This document shows, piece by piece, positions 56,437-64,000 of a DNA stretch of 64,000 bases. Made by a program: the position numbers and the translations under genes. The DNA comes from Celeribacter baekdonensis B30 (GTDB taxonomy: Bacteria; Pseudomonadota; Alphaproteobacteria; Rhodobacterales; Rhodobacteraceae), in contig NZ_AMRK01000001.1 in NCBI RefSeq assembly GCF_000299875.1, forward strand, positions 186,001-250,000, read 5' to 3'. The notes beneath the pieces are model-generated. The model made no database searches. It saw only the letters and a program-made list of their open reading frames with translations, and was not told the origin of the DNA. Position 1 is the stretch's first letter; the number at the start of each line of letters is the position of its first letter.

Positions 56437-58662
56437 ATGAGTGCCACAAGTAGGGCAAAAAATGCCCTAAGATTTTTATTGGCGACCCCAAAAGAACGCC
56501 GCTACGCCCGTAAAATCAAAGCCAGCGGGCAGTTTGACAGGGATTTTTACCGCGGCATGGTACCTGGGCTACATTGGCTCTATAAACAAAACCCGGAACG
56601 TCACTATGTGATCTTTGGCGAAGCTTTGGATATCCAGCCAAGCGGATCTTTTTCTCCAAGAGCCTATCTCAGACATAACCCCGACGTTGCCGCAGCCGGA
56701 ATGCGACCGCTGGAACATTATGTCACCCTTGGCATACAAGAAGGGCGCGTGACGCGCGACCTTCCGGGGTTTGATCTTGTAGACGGCGTGGCATTTCCAA
56801 TTCTACGCGCAGATCCAACACGCAAAAAGGCTCGGTTCGCCATCGTGGTGCATGTCTTTTACGCCGAGCTTTGGGGGGAAATCGCCGCACGGATCAAAGC
56901 GCAATCCTTCGAATACGACCTGTATGTCTCTTATATAAAATCCAAGTCCCACAAAACGGACATCAAAGACTTGGTTCTCGGGGATTTCCCAAAGGCCAAA
57001 GTCTATGCGATGCCAAACCACGGGCGCGACATCTATCCGTTTTTGCATTTTGTGGCGGCTGGTTTTCTGGATGGCTATGAGGCCGTGTGCAAACTGCACA
57101 CCAAGAAAAGCCCCCATCGCACAGATGGCGACGTCTGGCGCCAAGCCTTGATCCAAGGCATTTTGGGAGATCCCGACGCCACGATGACAAGGCTTGAAAC
57201 CTTTTTGACCGCCTGGGACGCCGGGTTTTGGGTGGCCGATGGGCAGCATTACAGCGGCACCGAATGGTGGGGCTCGAATGTGGACACGACCCGCCAACTC
57301 CTTGATCGGATCGAAGTGCCTTTGGATGTCTCCTCCCTCGATTTCCCGGCCGGGTCGATGTATTGGCTCAAACCAACGATCCTTGCGATGCTGAAATCCA
57401 TGCAGCTCACGCAGGATCATTTCCAAATTGAAGATCAACAGCTTGACGGAACGACGGCGCATGCAGTGGAGCGCGCTCTTGGCTATATCTGCAAGGCCGC
57501 AGGATTGAAAACCTATCAGACGACCGAGATCGACAGCCTGACACCGAAAGCCAAACCCAAGGCTCCTCAATACGTTACAGCATTTTACCTGCCACAGTTT
57601 CACCCAATTGCGGAAAATGACAGATGGTGGGGCAAAGGCTATACCGAATGGACCAGTGTCGTGGCCGCCGAGCCGAATTTTTCCGGCCATGCCCATCCGG
57701 TTCTTCCTGCAGATCTTGGGTTTTATGACCTGCGTGTGCCTGAGACGCTAGCGGAACAGGCCAAGATGGCCAAAGCCGCAGGCATCGACGCCTTTTGCGC
57801 CTATTATTACTGGTTTGACGGGCAACGGCTTTTGGAAAAGCCGATTGATTTAATGTTGGACCGGCCTGACGTCGAGTTCCCATTTTACCTGTGTTGGGCG
57901 AACGAAAGTTGGCGGCGCAATTGGGATGGGTTGAGCGGTGAAATCCTCATGCCACAGACCTATTTTCCGGGGTTTGCCAGTGATCTGGCCCGCGACGTTG
58001 CGCGTTACATGCGCGATCCGCGCTACCAACGCCCAGACGGCATACGCCCGCGATTTGTGATTTACCGCCCCGAAGACATGCCCGATCCAGCCGCAGCCGT
58101 AGAGCAGATGCGGCAGGTTTGGCGTGACGAAGGCATTGGCGAAGTCGAACTTGGGGCGGTGCTGTTTCACGTAGATGGCGACAGCCCGGTCAAAGACAAT
58201 CTGTTCGATTTCTGGGTCGAAATGCCGCCGCATGGTCTGGTCAAAAGCAATGCCTATCTGTTTGGCGGCCCCGATGGCAACAAGATGCAAACCTCTGTCA
58301 TGCAGGGATTTAGCGGGCTGATCTACGACTACGCAAAGGCCGCAGCCTATGCGACCTCATCGACTTACACCAAGCGCCTGCCGAAGACGACGATTGCGGG
58401 CATTATGCCGTCTTGGGACAACACCGCCCGGCGTGGAGATAAGGCACATATCGCCTATGGTGCCAATGTGGGCACGTTCAGACGTTGGTTGCACAGCCTG
58501 CTCGAAAAGCGGATTGCGGGGTCGTACCGCGAGGAGCTTTGGATCAATGCGTGGAATGAATGGGCGGAGAAAGCGGTGCTTGAACCCACAAAACAAAATG
58601 GCGACGCCTATTTGAAGGTTCTGGCCGAGTTTTGCGGCGATAAAACCCAAAAAGAGACGTAA
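56437..58662 (+). CDS. RgpF/WbsX-type glycan synthesis protein
   Basis: A 741-residue soluble protein with three parts. About 1-100 holds the motif YLRHNPDVAAAGMRPLEHYVTLGIQEGR, frequent at the N-terminus of glycan proteins. About 120-370 is the RgpF (rhamnan synthesis F) domain with ELWGEIAARIKAQ, PNHGRDIYPFLHF and KLHTKKSPHR. About 380-735 is the WbsX/glycosyltransferase-like domain: YVTAFYLPQFHPIAENDRWWGKGYTEW, YYYWFDGQRLLEKPID, CWANESWRRNWDG and EWAEKAVLEPT. Members occur in O-antigen and capsule loci and act on polysaccharide, either as glycosyltransferases or GH99-like hydrolases. Three bases separate it from the next gene. Confidence 0.9.
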   Translation: MSATSRAKNALRFLLATPKERRYARKIKASGQFDRDFYRGMVPGLHWLYKQNPERHYVIFGEALDIQPSGSFSPRAYLRHNPDVAAAGMRPLEHYVTLGIQEGRVTRDLPGFDLVDGVAFPILRADPTRKKARFAIVVHVFYAELWGEIAARIKAQSFEYDLYVSYIKSKSHKTDIKDLVLGDFPKAKVYAMPNHGRDIYPFLHFVAAGFLDGYEAVCKLHTKKSPHRTDGDVWRQALIQGILGDPDATMTRLETFLTAWDAGFWVADGQHYSGTEWWGSNVDTTRQLLDRIEVPLDVSSLDFPAGSMYWLKPTILAMLKSMQLTQDHFQIEDQQLDGTTAHAVERALGYICKAAGLKTYQTTEIDSLTPKAKPKAPQYVTAFYLPQFHPIAENDRWWGKGYTEWTSVVAAEPNFSGHAHPVLPADLGFYDLRVPETLAEQAKMAKAAGIDAFCAYYYWFDGQRLLEKPIDLMLDRPDVEFPFYLCWANESWRRNWDGLSGEILMPQTYFPGFASDLARDVARYMRDPRYQRPDGIRPRFVIYRPEDMPDPAAAVEQMRQVWRDEGIGEVELGAVLFHVDGDSPVKDNLFDFWVEMPPHGLVKSNAYLFGGPDGNKMQTSVMQGFSGLIYDYAKAAAYATSSTYTKRLPKTTIAGIMPSWDNTARRGDKAHIAYGANVGTFRRWLHSLLEKRIAGSYREELWINAWNEWAEKAVLEPTKQNGDAYLKVLAEFCGDKTQKET

Positions 58663-58665
58663 GCC

Positions 58666-59676
58666 ATGCCCAAACTCGTGATCCATATGGGCACACATAA
58701 GACGGCCACAACCCACATTCAGGATACACTTTACAAAAACCGCAGGCTGCTTCGCGCACACGGTTTGGTCTATCCAACGCTGGGTCATGAACGCGGGCAT
58801 CACGGCCTCGCCTCGGGCTGGATTCCGTTGGGTCCGCGTTATTCTTACAAAAACCCCGAACGTCGGCTGCAAACGCTGAACCGGGGGATTTTGCGGCGGA
58901 TGAAAGCCAGCGACACTGTTTTTATCAGCTCCGAAGAGTTTTCGCGTTGGAACCCGCGCCATGTCGAGATGGCGCAATTGCGCGGCTTGGTTTCGGATTT
59001 TGATGAGATCAAAGTGATCTGTGCATTGCGCACGCAAAGCGGATTTATTCAATCGGTGTATCAACAGGTCTCCGACGACCGCAATCCCGGCAACATTGAC
59101 GCCTATGTTGAAACCGTGGTCGAGCGCGATTTGGTCGAAGGCTTGTTTACAAATTACCATCGGCTTGTGCGCCATATTTCCGATGGCTTTGACCTCAACG
59201 AGATCCGTTTGATCAACTATGAACGCGCCTCTGCACAGGAGGGAGGGATTGTCGGCGCCGTGCTGCAAGAAGCCGGCGTCCAGATCGACCCCGAGGCTCT
59301 GCAACCCTTTGACGCGCGGCGGCATTCAAATGTATCGCCTGAACCTTTGGCAACATTTGCGGCCAATTTCGTTGCCCACACCCACAAAGCTCCGCAATGG
59401 CTTGTGCGGGCTGCGGGAAAAACGGTCATTGAGACATTTGGAGCAGAGACACGCACCACGTTGTTTTCCAAGGCTCAGATTGACACTTTGATTGAGACAT
59501 ATGAACCGAAGAACCGCGCGCTCGAACGATTGATTGCCGCAACCCAACCCAAGTTTCGCATGACCCCGATTGACGCGCCTTTGCAAGGGCGCGCGACGCG
59601 CGACCAGATCGACGCAGAGTTTTTTCAGGCCCTGTCCCGCAAGATGATTAAGATAAAACAAGAGGCGCGTGGATAA
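58666..59676 (+). CDS. sulfotransferase-like protein (first of a tandem pair)
   Basis: A 336-residue cytoplasmic protein. VIHMGTHKTATTHIQ near residue 5 is the 5'-phosphosulfate binding loop pattern seen in PAPS-dependent sulfotransferases, where a Lys and two Thr bind the phosphosulfate. VICALRTQSGFIQSVYQQ (about 125) stands where the 3'-phosphate site RxxxxxxxS lies. GEPF-like sequence is EEFSRW here. No membrane span. It follows the RgpF/WbsX gene directly and its stop overlaps the next gene (TAATG). Probable role is adding sulfate (or another group) to the exported glycan; this is inference from context. Confidence 0.75.
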   Translation: MPKLVIHMGTHKTATTHIQDTLYKNRRLLRAHGLVYPTLGHERGHHGLASGWIPLGPRYSYKNPERRLQTLNRGILRRMKASDTVFISSEEFSRWNPRHVEMAQLRGLVSDFDEIKVICALRTQSGFIQSVYQQVSDDRNPGNIDAYVETVVERDLVEGLFTNYHRLVRHISDGFDLNEIRLINYERASAQEGGIVGAVLQEAGVQIDPEALQPFDARRHSNVSPEPLATFAANFVAHTHKAPQWLVRAAGKTVIETFGAETRTTLFSKAQIDTLIETYEPKNRALERLIAATQPKFRMTPIDAPLQGRATRDQIDAEFFQALSRKMIKIKQEARG

Positions 59677-60674
59677 TGGCCAAGGTCGTTTTGCATATCG
59701 GCCCGCATAAAACCGGCACGAGCTATATTCAGCGTCGGTTGTTTGCCAACCGGGCTCGTCTCGAACAGGCGGGCCTGTATTACCCCGACATCGGCCCCAA
59801 TCCGGCCCATCACATTTTAACCGCCAAATGGATTCCGAACCCGGATTTTGACCTCTCTTTGAAAAGCCACGGCGGCATAGACGCGCTTTGGACGAAAATC
59901 ATCGACACATATGCGCCGAAGGACGGGACGCTTATCCTGTCTGGCGAACCTTTCACGCGGCTTGAACCCGCGCGGGTCGATTTCAAAGAATTGGCGGGGC
60001 TTTTGAGCCCGTTCGAGGAGGTTCGCATCGTGTATTACGCGCGCGACCCGATCGCATTGACTCAGTCGATTTGGCAGGAAGTGGCCAAAAGCGGACGTTT
60101 TCCCGCGATACAGGGCTTTGTTCAGCGGGCCATTGCGACGGGCTTGGCCTCTGGCGTCCCTGTCGATCACAATCTGGTTTTGGACACTCTGGAAGAGGGT
60201 TTTTGCCCCGATCAGATCACCATTTTTGACTATGAGACGGTCAAAGCCCAGCCCGGCGGCATTTTGCAGGCTTTGTTGAATGTGACGGGGTCAGATTTGA
60301 TGGCAGAGGGCACTTTGAAAGAGACCAAACAGGCCAACACCTCACCTGATCCTTTGGCACAGTTGCTTGCGACAGAATTAACCGCCCCTGCCCGGCCACC
60401 ACATGCCATCTATGACGCTGCGCGCCGGGCTTTGCTCGATCGGTTTGACAAAGCCCCAACGACGATTTTCACACCCGCGCAGATTGCCACATTGAAGGCG
60501 AGTTTTGTCGAAAAAAATCAAAGGTTTGAGAAAAGGGTCCAACAGCACAGCCCAGCGTTTTCAATGTCGCCCAATCGCATTGATCCGCAAACCCATGTGA
60601 CCCCAAGACAGGTCGGCCCCGGCGTGACCGCCGCCATCGCGCGTCAGATTTACCAGCTTGAACGAATCTCATAA
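59676..60674 (+). CDS. sulfotransferase-like protein (second of a tandem pair)
   Basis: A 332-residue paralogue of the preceding gene. VLHIGPHKTGTSYIQRRLF repeats the phosphosulfate-loop pattern more canonically (HKTGTS), and VYYARDPIALTQSIWQE supplies RDPxxxxxS of the 3'-phosphate site. LSGEPFTRLEPARVDF and ITIFDYETVKAQPGG align with SSEEF and IRLINYERASAQEGG of the first copy, so the two arose by duplication and diverged. The one-base overlap TAATG couples them. If both are active they may modify different positions of one glycan. Confidence 0.78.
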   Translation: MAKVVLHIGPHKTGTSYIQRRLFANRARLEQAGLYYPDIGPNPAHHILTAKWIPNPDFDLSLKSHGGIDALWTKIIDTYAPKDGTLILSGEPFTRLEPARVDFKELAGLLSPFEEVRIVYYARDPIALTQSIWQEVAKSGRFPAIQGFVQRAIATGLASGVPVDHNLVLDTLEEGFCPDQITIFDYETVKAQPGGILQALLNVTGSDLMAEGTLKETKQANTSPDPLAQLLATELTAPARPPHAIYDAARRALLDRFDKAPTTIFTPAQIATLKASFVEKNQRFEKRVQQHSPAFSMSPNRIDPQTHVTPRQVGPGVTAAIARQIYQLERIS

Positions 60675-60805
60675 CCGCTTTGGCGAACAGGGTATGTGAG
60701 AGTTGATTCAATTCTGAAACTCTTGCCGTTTTTATGCCCGATTTGAAAAAGGCCGCCTTAAGCACTTCGCCCGCATTCTGCCCTTGGTGGTAGACGGAGG
60801 TGGGC

Positions 60806-63508
60806 ATGGGGTCCCTGTCAATTTTAGAAACGCTCTGGGCTGACGACGCATTTTTCCTTTCACAGGTGACAACGGGCCTGTTGAATGCCAATGGCACGTT
60901 CGTGTTTTACGACACAGCCTCGGGCACAAAAGCCTCGACACAGATCATTGGCGGAACCGATCTCAGTTTTTCAACAGAGGCCATAAGTTCAGAAGGCTTT
61001 GCCTCGATTTCGATTGAAGGCTCCGATTTTATCATCCCAAAGGCGGAGCTTTTGGCACTTGCTCAGCTCGGTGAGGGCGGTTCACATTGTGTCCAGCTGA
61101 ACCAATCCACCAGCCACTCAAATCGTGCGGAGATTGCCACGATCGAGATCAACGGCGTGACCCATGTGCTCGCAGCGCTCTCCGAAGGCACTGGCCTCTC
61201 TGTCTTTTCAATCAACGCCTCTGCTGTCGCAGGCGACGCACAAACCCTTTACGATGACGACACGACCCATCTGAGTGACATCAGCGCGCTCTGCACCATG
61301 ACAGTCAATGGCACAGCCTATGTTTTGGCAGCCTCTGCCACCGAACATGGTCTGACTTTGCTTGAGATCGGCGCAGGCGGGGCGCTTACGGAGGTGGACA
61401 GCTACAGTGCGAATGAAGGCCTGCCGGTGACAACGCCCACGGGTCTTCGGAGCCTGGACTATGGCGGGAAAACGCTGGTGTTTATGACCGCGGCTGACAG
61501 CGGATCTATCACCGTCCTGGAAGTGACAGATACGGGGCAATTGGCGGCCATTGACCAGGTCATCGACACACTGGGCACGCGCTTTGACGGGGCGTCCGCG
61601 CTTGATGTCATAGACTATAATGGCACCGCCTATTTGGCTGTTGCTGGCAATGACGGCGGTCTGTCGCTCTTTAAGGTTTTGCCAGACGGGACCCTGGTCC
61701 TTTGGAGCAGCGTCATCGACACCTTTGACACGGCCCTTTTGAACGTGTCTTCACTGACTTTTGTCACCACGAACAACGGCTTGGAATTGATCGCCACATC
61801 CACCGGCGACACCGGCCTGACCCGGATCGCGGTCGATGTTTCCAATCAAGGCGCGGTTTTGTCGGCGAGCACAGGCACCGCAGATGACGACATCATCATC
61901 GCCACAGACACCGGCAGTACCCTATCGGGAAACGGCGGCGCAGATATTCTTGTCGATGGCGCGGGAAGCGATACGATGACCGGGGGAAACGGCGCCGATA
62001 TTTTTCAGTTTCGGCCCGATGGGGTTACGGATTACGTCACCGATTTCAATTACGCATCCGATACCATTGATCTGTCCCATTTCCCTTTGTCAGGCTCGGC
62101 AAACAGTGTCGAAATTGAAATGACAACGACCGGCTTTGTGCTGACATTCGGTGGTGAGCGTATTGTCGTGACCACCTATGACGGGATGCCTGTCCCACTC
62201 GCCGCATTTGTGGATACGATTTTGTTTAACGCCGATCACGTCATCATCGGAGAACGGATCGACAATTCTGCCGCGGCGACAATCGAGGGGACAGACGGCA
62301 ACGACATCATTTCGGGCACCTCCTCCAACGACATTTTGCTTGGCCTTGGGGGCGCGGATGTTTTTGTGGCCTCCAGCGGCGGAGACACCATCAACGGTGG
62401 CGATGGCATCGACACGGTTGACTACAGCTTGTCCGCAATCGCGGCCAATATTGATTTGCAATTCAGCGCGCTCAACTCAGGAGCTGCGGCGTCTGACACT
62501 CTGGTGTCGATCGAAAATGTGATCGGGACACAGTATGATGACGTGATCAAGGGGGACACCGAGAACAACACACTCTCAGGCTTCGATGGCAATGACAGGC
62601 TTGTGGGCCAGGATGGTGATGACATTTTGGTCGGCGGACTGGGCACGGATATTCTGGATGGCGGCGGTGGCTTTGATACGGCCAGCTACAGCGAGTTCGT
62701 CACCGACCTGACGCTGAGCCTTTTGAATCCAGACGACAATGTCGGATTGGGCGCTGAAGGGGACAGCTATATTGGCATTGAGAACCTGATCAGCGGGGAT
62801 GGCAACGACATTGTTTATGGCGATGATGGCGACAATCACCTCTATACACGGCTTGGTCATGACTATGTCGAAGCAGGGGGTGGGGATGACATCGTTATCG
62901 CGAGCCATGGCAATGACACTGTCTATGGTGGGGCCGGGAATGACATTATAAACGGCGGCAACGGGAAGGACCGATTGGTCGGCGACAGCGGCAATGATCG
63001 TCTTGTTGGTGAGGACGGGGATGACACGCTCCTGAATTTAGAAGGTGTGGGGTGGTTGATTGCCGGGAATGGCGATGACTTTTTGCTGGATGGGTCAGGG
63101 AACAGTGTTTTGGCCGGGAACGCAGGACATGACCGCATGAATGGAGGCGGGGGCAATGATCGTATGCTCGGCGATGCGGGCGATGACATCATGTCTGGCG
63201 GCAACGGTATTGATCGGATGACGGGCGGCTCAGGGAACGACAGTCTCACCGGGGGAAACGGCGCGGATATTTTTGTGTTCCGTGACGGCAGTGAAATGGA
63301 CACGATTACGGACTTCGAGATCGGAATTGACCGTCTCTTCATCGACGCCGTTCTGACCGATGGAAATTACGATGCCAACCATACCATCGCGACCTATTGT
63401 ACGCTCAGCGGCACCGATGCGATTTTCGACTTTGGCGGGGGAGATATCATTGTTTTGAACAATATCAACGATTTGTCATCTTTGGCGGACTCCATTCTCA
63501 TCACATAA
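60806..63508 (+). CDS. RTX-repeat secreted protein with propeller-like N-terminal part
   Basis: A 900-residue protein from ATG 60806 with GGAGG before it. It has no N-terminal signal peptide. Residues about 80-375 contain five loosely repeated units of about 50-60 residues (THVLAALSEGTGLSVFSI, AYVLAASATEHGLTLLEI, LVFMTAADSGSITVLEV, AYLAVAGNDGGLSLFKV, LELIATSTGDTGLTRIAV), which look like beta-propeller blades. Residues about 375-820 hold calcium-binding GGxGxDxxx RTX repeats in three blocks, and the C-terminal ADIFVFRDGSEMDTITDFEIG is a typical type I secretion end. Probably exported by a type I system not in this window and surface attached or free. Upstream genes read the same way. Confidence 0.9.
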   Translation: MGSLSILETLWADDAFFLSQVTTGLLNANGTFVFYDTASGTKASTQIIGGTDLSFSTEAISSEGFASISIEGSDFIIPKAELLALAQLGEGGSHCVQLNQSTSHSNRAEIATIEINGVTHVLAALSEGTGLSVFSINASAVAGDAQTLYDDDTTHLSDISALCTMTVNGTAYVLAASATEHGLTLLEIGAGGALTEVDSYSANEGLPVTTPTGLRSLDYGGKTLVFMTAADSGSITVLEVTDTGQLAAIDQVIDTLGTRFDGASALDVIDYNGTAYLAVAGNDGGLSLFKVLPDGTLVLWSSVIDTFDTALLNVSSLTFVTTNNGLELIATSTGDTGLTRIAVDVSNQGAVLSASTGTADDDIIIATDTGSTLSGNGGADILVDGAGSDTMTGGNGADIFQFRPDGVTDYVTDFNYASDTIDLSHFPLSGSANSVEIEMTTTGFVLTFGGERIVVTTYDGMPVPLAAFVDTILFNADHVIIGERIDNSAAATIEGTDGNDIISGTSSNDILLGLGGADVFVASSGGDTINGGDGIDTVDYSLSAIAANIDLQFSALNSGAAASDTLVSIENVIGTQYDDVIKGDTENNTLSGFDGNDRLVGQDGDDILVGGLGTDILDGGGGFDTASYSEFVTDLTLSLLNPDDNVGLGAEGDSYIGIENLISGDGNDIVYGDDGDNHLYTRLGHDYVEAGGGDDIVIASHGNDTVYGGAGNDIINGGNGKDRLVGDSGNDRLVGEDGDDTLLNLEGVGWLIAGNGDDFLLDGSGNSVLAGNAGHDRMNGGGGNDRMLGDAGDDIMSGGNGIDRMTGGSGNDSLTGGNGADIFVFRDGSEMDTITDFEIGIDRLFIDAVLTDGNYDANHTIATYCTLSGTDAIFDFGGGDIIVLNNINDLSSLADSILIT
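61979..63274 (+). repeat. near-identical 27-base repeats within the RTX gene
   Basis: A 27-base segment encoding the GGNGADIF end of an RTX block occurs at 61979-62005 and again at 63248-63274, with a single base difference (C/G). The amino-acid frame is the same. It reflects duplicated ends of two RTX blocks and may promote recombination that changes repeat number. The intervening sequence, especially 62880-63260, is rich in degenerate 27-base GGNGNDxxx units. Confidence 0.75.
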
Positions 63509-63600
63509 AATCGCGTTAAAATTCATAAATAATGTCTTAATTCAGTTCGTTTTTTATGAAATAACCAAGTGAGCTTGTCTTATTATGAGTAGGGGACCAG

Positions 63601-64000
63601 ATGGTACCGACAGACCCGAAATACAACCTGCAATGGCACTTTGACCTTATTGGCGACATCGAAAAGATTTGGAGCGAATTCAATGGCTCCGGCGTCAACG
63701 TGGCCGTGTATGACGATGGTATGGACGTCGATCACCCCGATCTGGTGGGCAATTACGACGCGACACTCGAGTCAAACGTCGCTGGTGTCGATGGCGACTA
63801 CAACACCAACACGGACTCACATGGCACCGCCGTTGGCGGGATTATTGCCGGTGCAGAAAACGGTTCCTACGGTGTTGGCGTGGCCTTTGGGAGCGAACTG
63901 ACAAGCGTCGATTTTCTCAATGATGGCCAGGACCTGTTGCTCAATGGGATGTCCGGGATCACTGCGTTCAAAAACCTGATGAACGAAATGGCGAAATTCG
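63601..64000 (+). CDS. subtilisin-family (S8) serine protease, N-terminal part (runs off the window)
   Basis: An open frame from ATG 63601 to the end gives the first 133 residues, beginning MVPTDPKYNLQWHFDLIG. VAVYDDGMDVDHPDL carries the catalytic Asp in the D(D/S)G motif and TDSHGTAVGGIIAGA carries the catalytic His in HGTAVGG, with the expected spacing of the subtilase fold. The nucleophilic Ser lies beyond the window. The start QWHxxxIG fits kexin-like bacterial subtilases that often end in P-domains or RTX repeats. No signal peptide is seen, so secretion by a type I route like its upstream RTX neighbour is possible. The gap to the RTX gene is 92 bases. Confidence 0.88.
   Translation, partial: MVPTDPKYNLQWHFDLIGDIEKIWSEFNGSGVNVAVYDDGMDVDHPDLVGNYDATLESNVAGVDGDYNTNTDSHGTAVGGIIAGAENGSYGVGVAFGSELTSVDFLNDGQDLLLNGMSGITAFKNLMNEMAKF

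Noticed and set aside
63641-63901. 86-residue open frame on the plus strand
   Set aside because: Out of frame with the subtilase-coding frame, which runs from 63601 to the window end with catalytic motifs.

Overview
The window looks like chromosome of a GC-rich marine alphaproteobacterium of the Rhodobacteraceae (Roseobacter group). This is judged from gene content and protein flavour: a Hint-domain protein, an IalB-family protein, a KpsMTE-type exporter, RTX secretion substrates, rppH-ctpA-envC-gpmI-rlmH-rsfS in one strand order, and alphaproteobacterial dapD, dapE and serABC. Assignments rest on reading translated motifs, not on database searches. Nearly all genes are intact and closely packed. 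No insertion sequence, prophage or CRISPR array was seen.

Layout: (1) 0-6.7 kb: a truncated UMF1/MFS transporter, a hotdog thioesterase, YggT, RecQ, a soluble hybrid histidine kinase and a metallophosphoesterase. (2) 6.7-11.4 kb: the serine pathway, with serC-serA on the minus strand and divergent serB on the plus strand around a repeat-rich spacer; serB overlaps a TSUP permease. (3) 11.4-18.8 kb: asparaginase, an IalB-like protein, rlmN, two small unknowns, a LOG-family protein, dapD, a GlsB-type membrane protein and a DUF389 protein. (4) 18.8-23.5 kb: a prokaryotic ionotropic-glutamate-receptor-like channel, a degenerate Hint protein, then dapE coupled to a GNAT acetyltransferase and a DUF2064 protein. 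(5) 23.5-34.2 kb: RNA and envelope housekeeping (rnr, a lytic transglycosylase, rppH, ctpA, an EnvC-like factor, gpmI, rlmH, rsfS, an MscS-type channel).

(6) 34.4-44 kb: leucine genes leuC, leuD and leuB, interrupted by unrelated genes. A two-domain carbohydrate-esterase/hydrolase protein sits between leuC and leuD. HdeD, EF-hand, CoA-transferase (atoDA-like), membrane and endonuclease/exonuclease/phosphatase-type genes lie before leuB. (7) 44-53.5 kb: DUF2167 protein, a zinc-ribbon protein, an EamA permease, tRNA-Pro(CGG), arfB, an alpha/beta hydrolase, pncB, a SulP permease with pncA, and trhO. (8) 53.5-64 kb: a surface/secretion region. It holds a KpsT-KpsE pair divergent from KpsM, a large RgpF/WbsX-type glycan protein, two tandem sulfotransferase-like proteins, a 900-residue RTX protein with a propeller-like N-terminus, and the start of a subtilisin-family protease that runs off the window.

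The most interesting parts are region 8 as a possible sulfated or otherwise decorated surface-glycan system with RTX partners, the glutamate-receptor-like channel with an atypical pore loop, the esterase/hydrolase fusion inside leuCD, and the repeated palindromic operator-like site between serC and serB.
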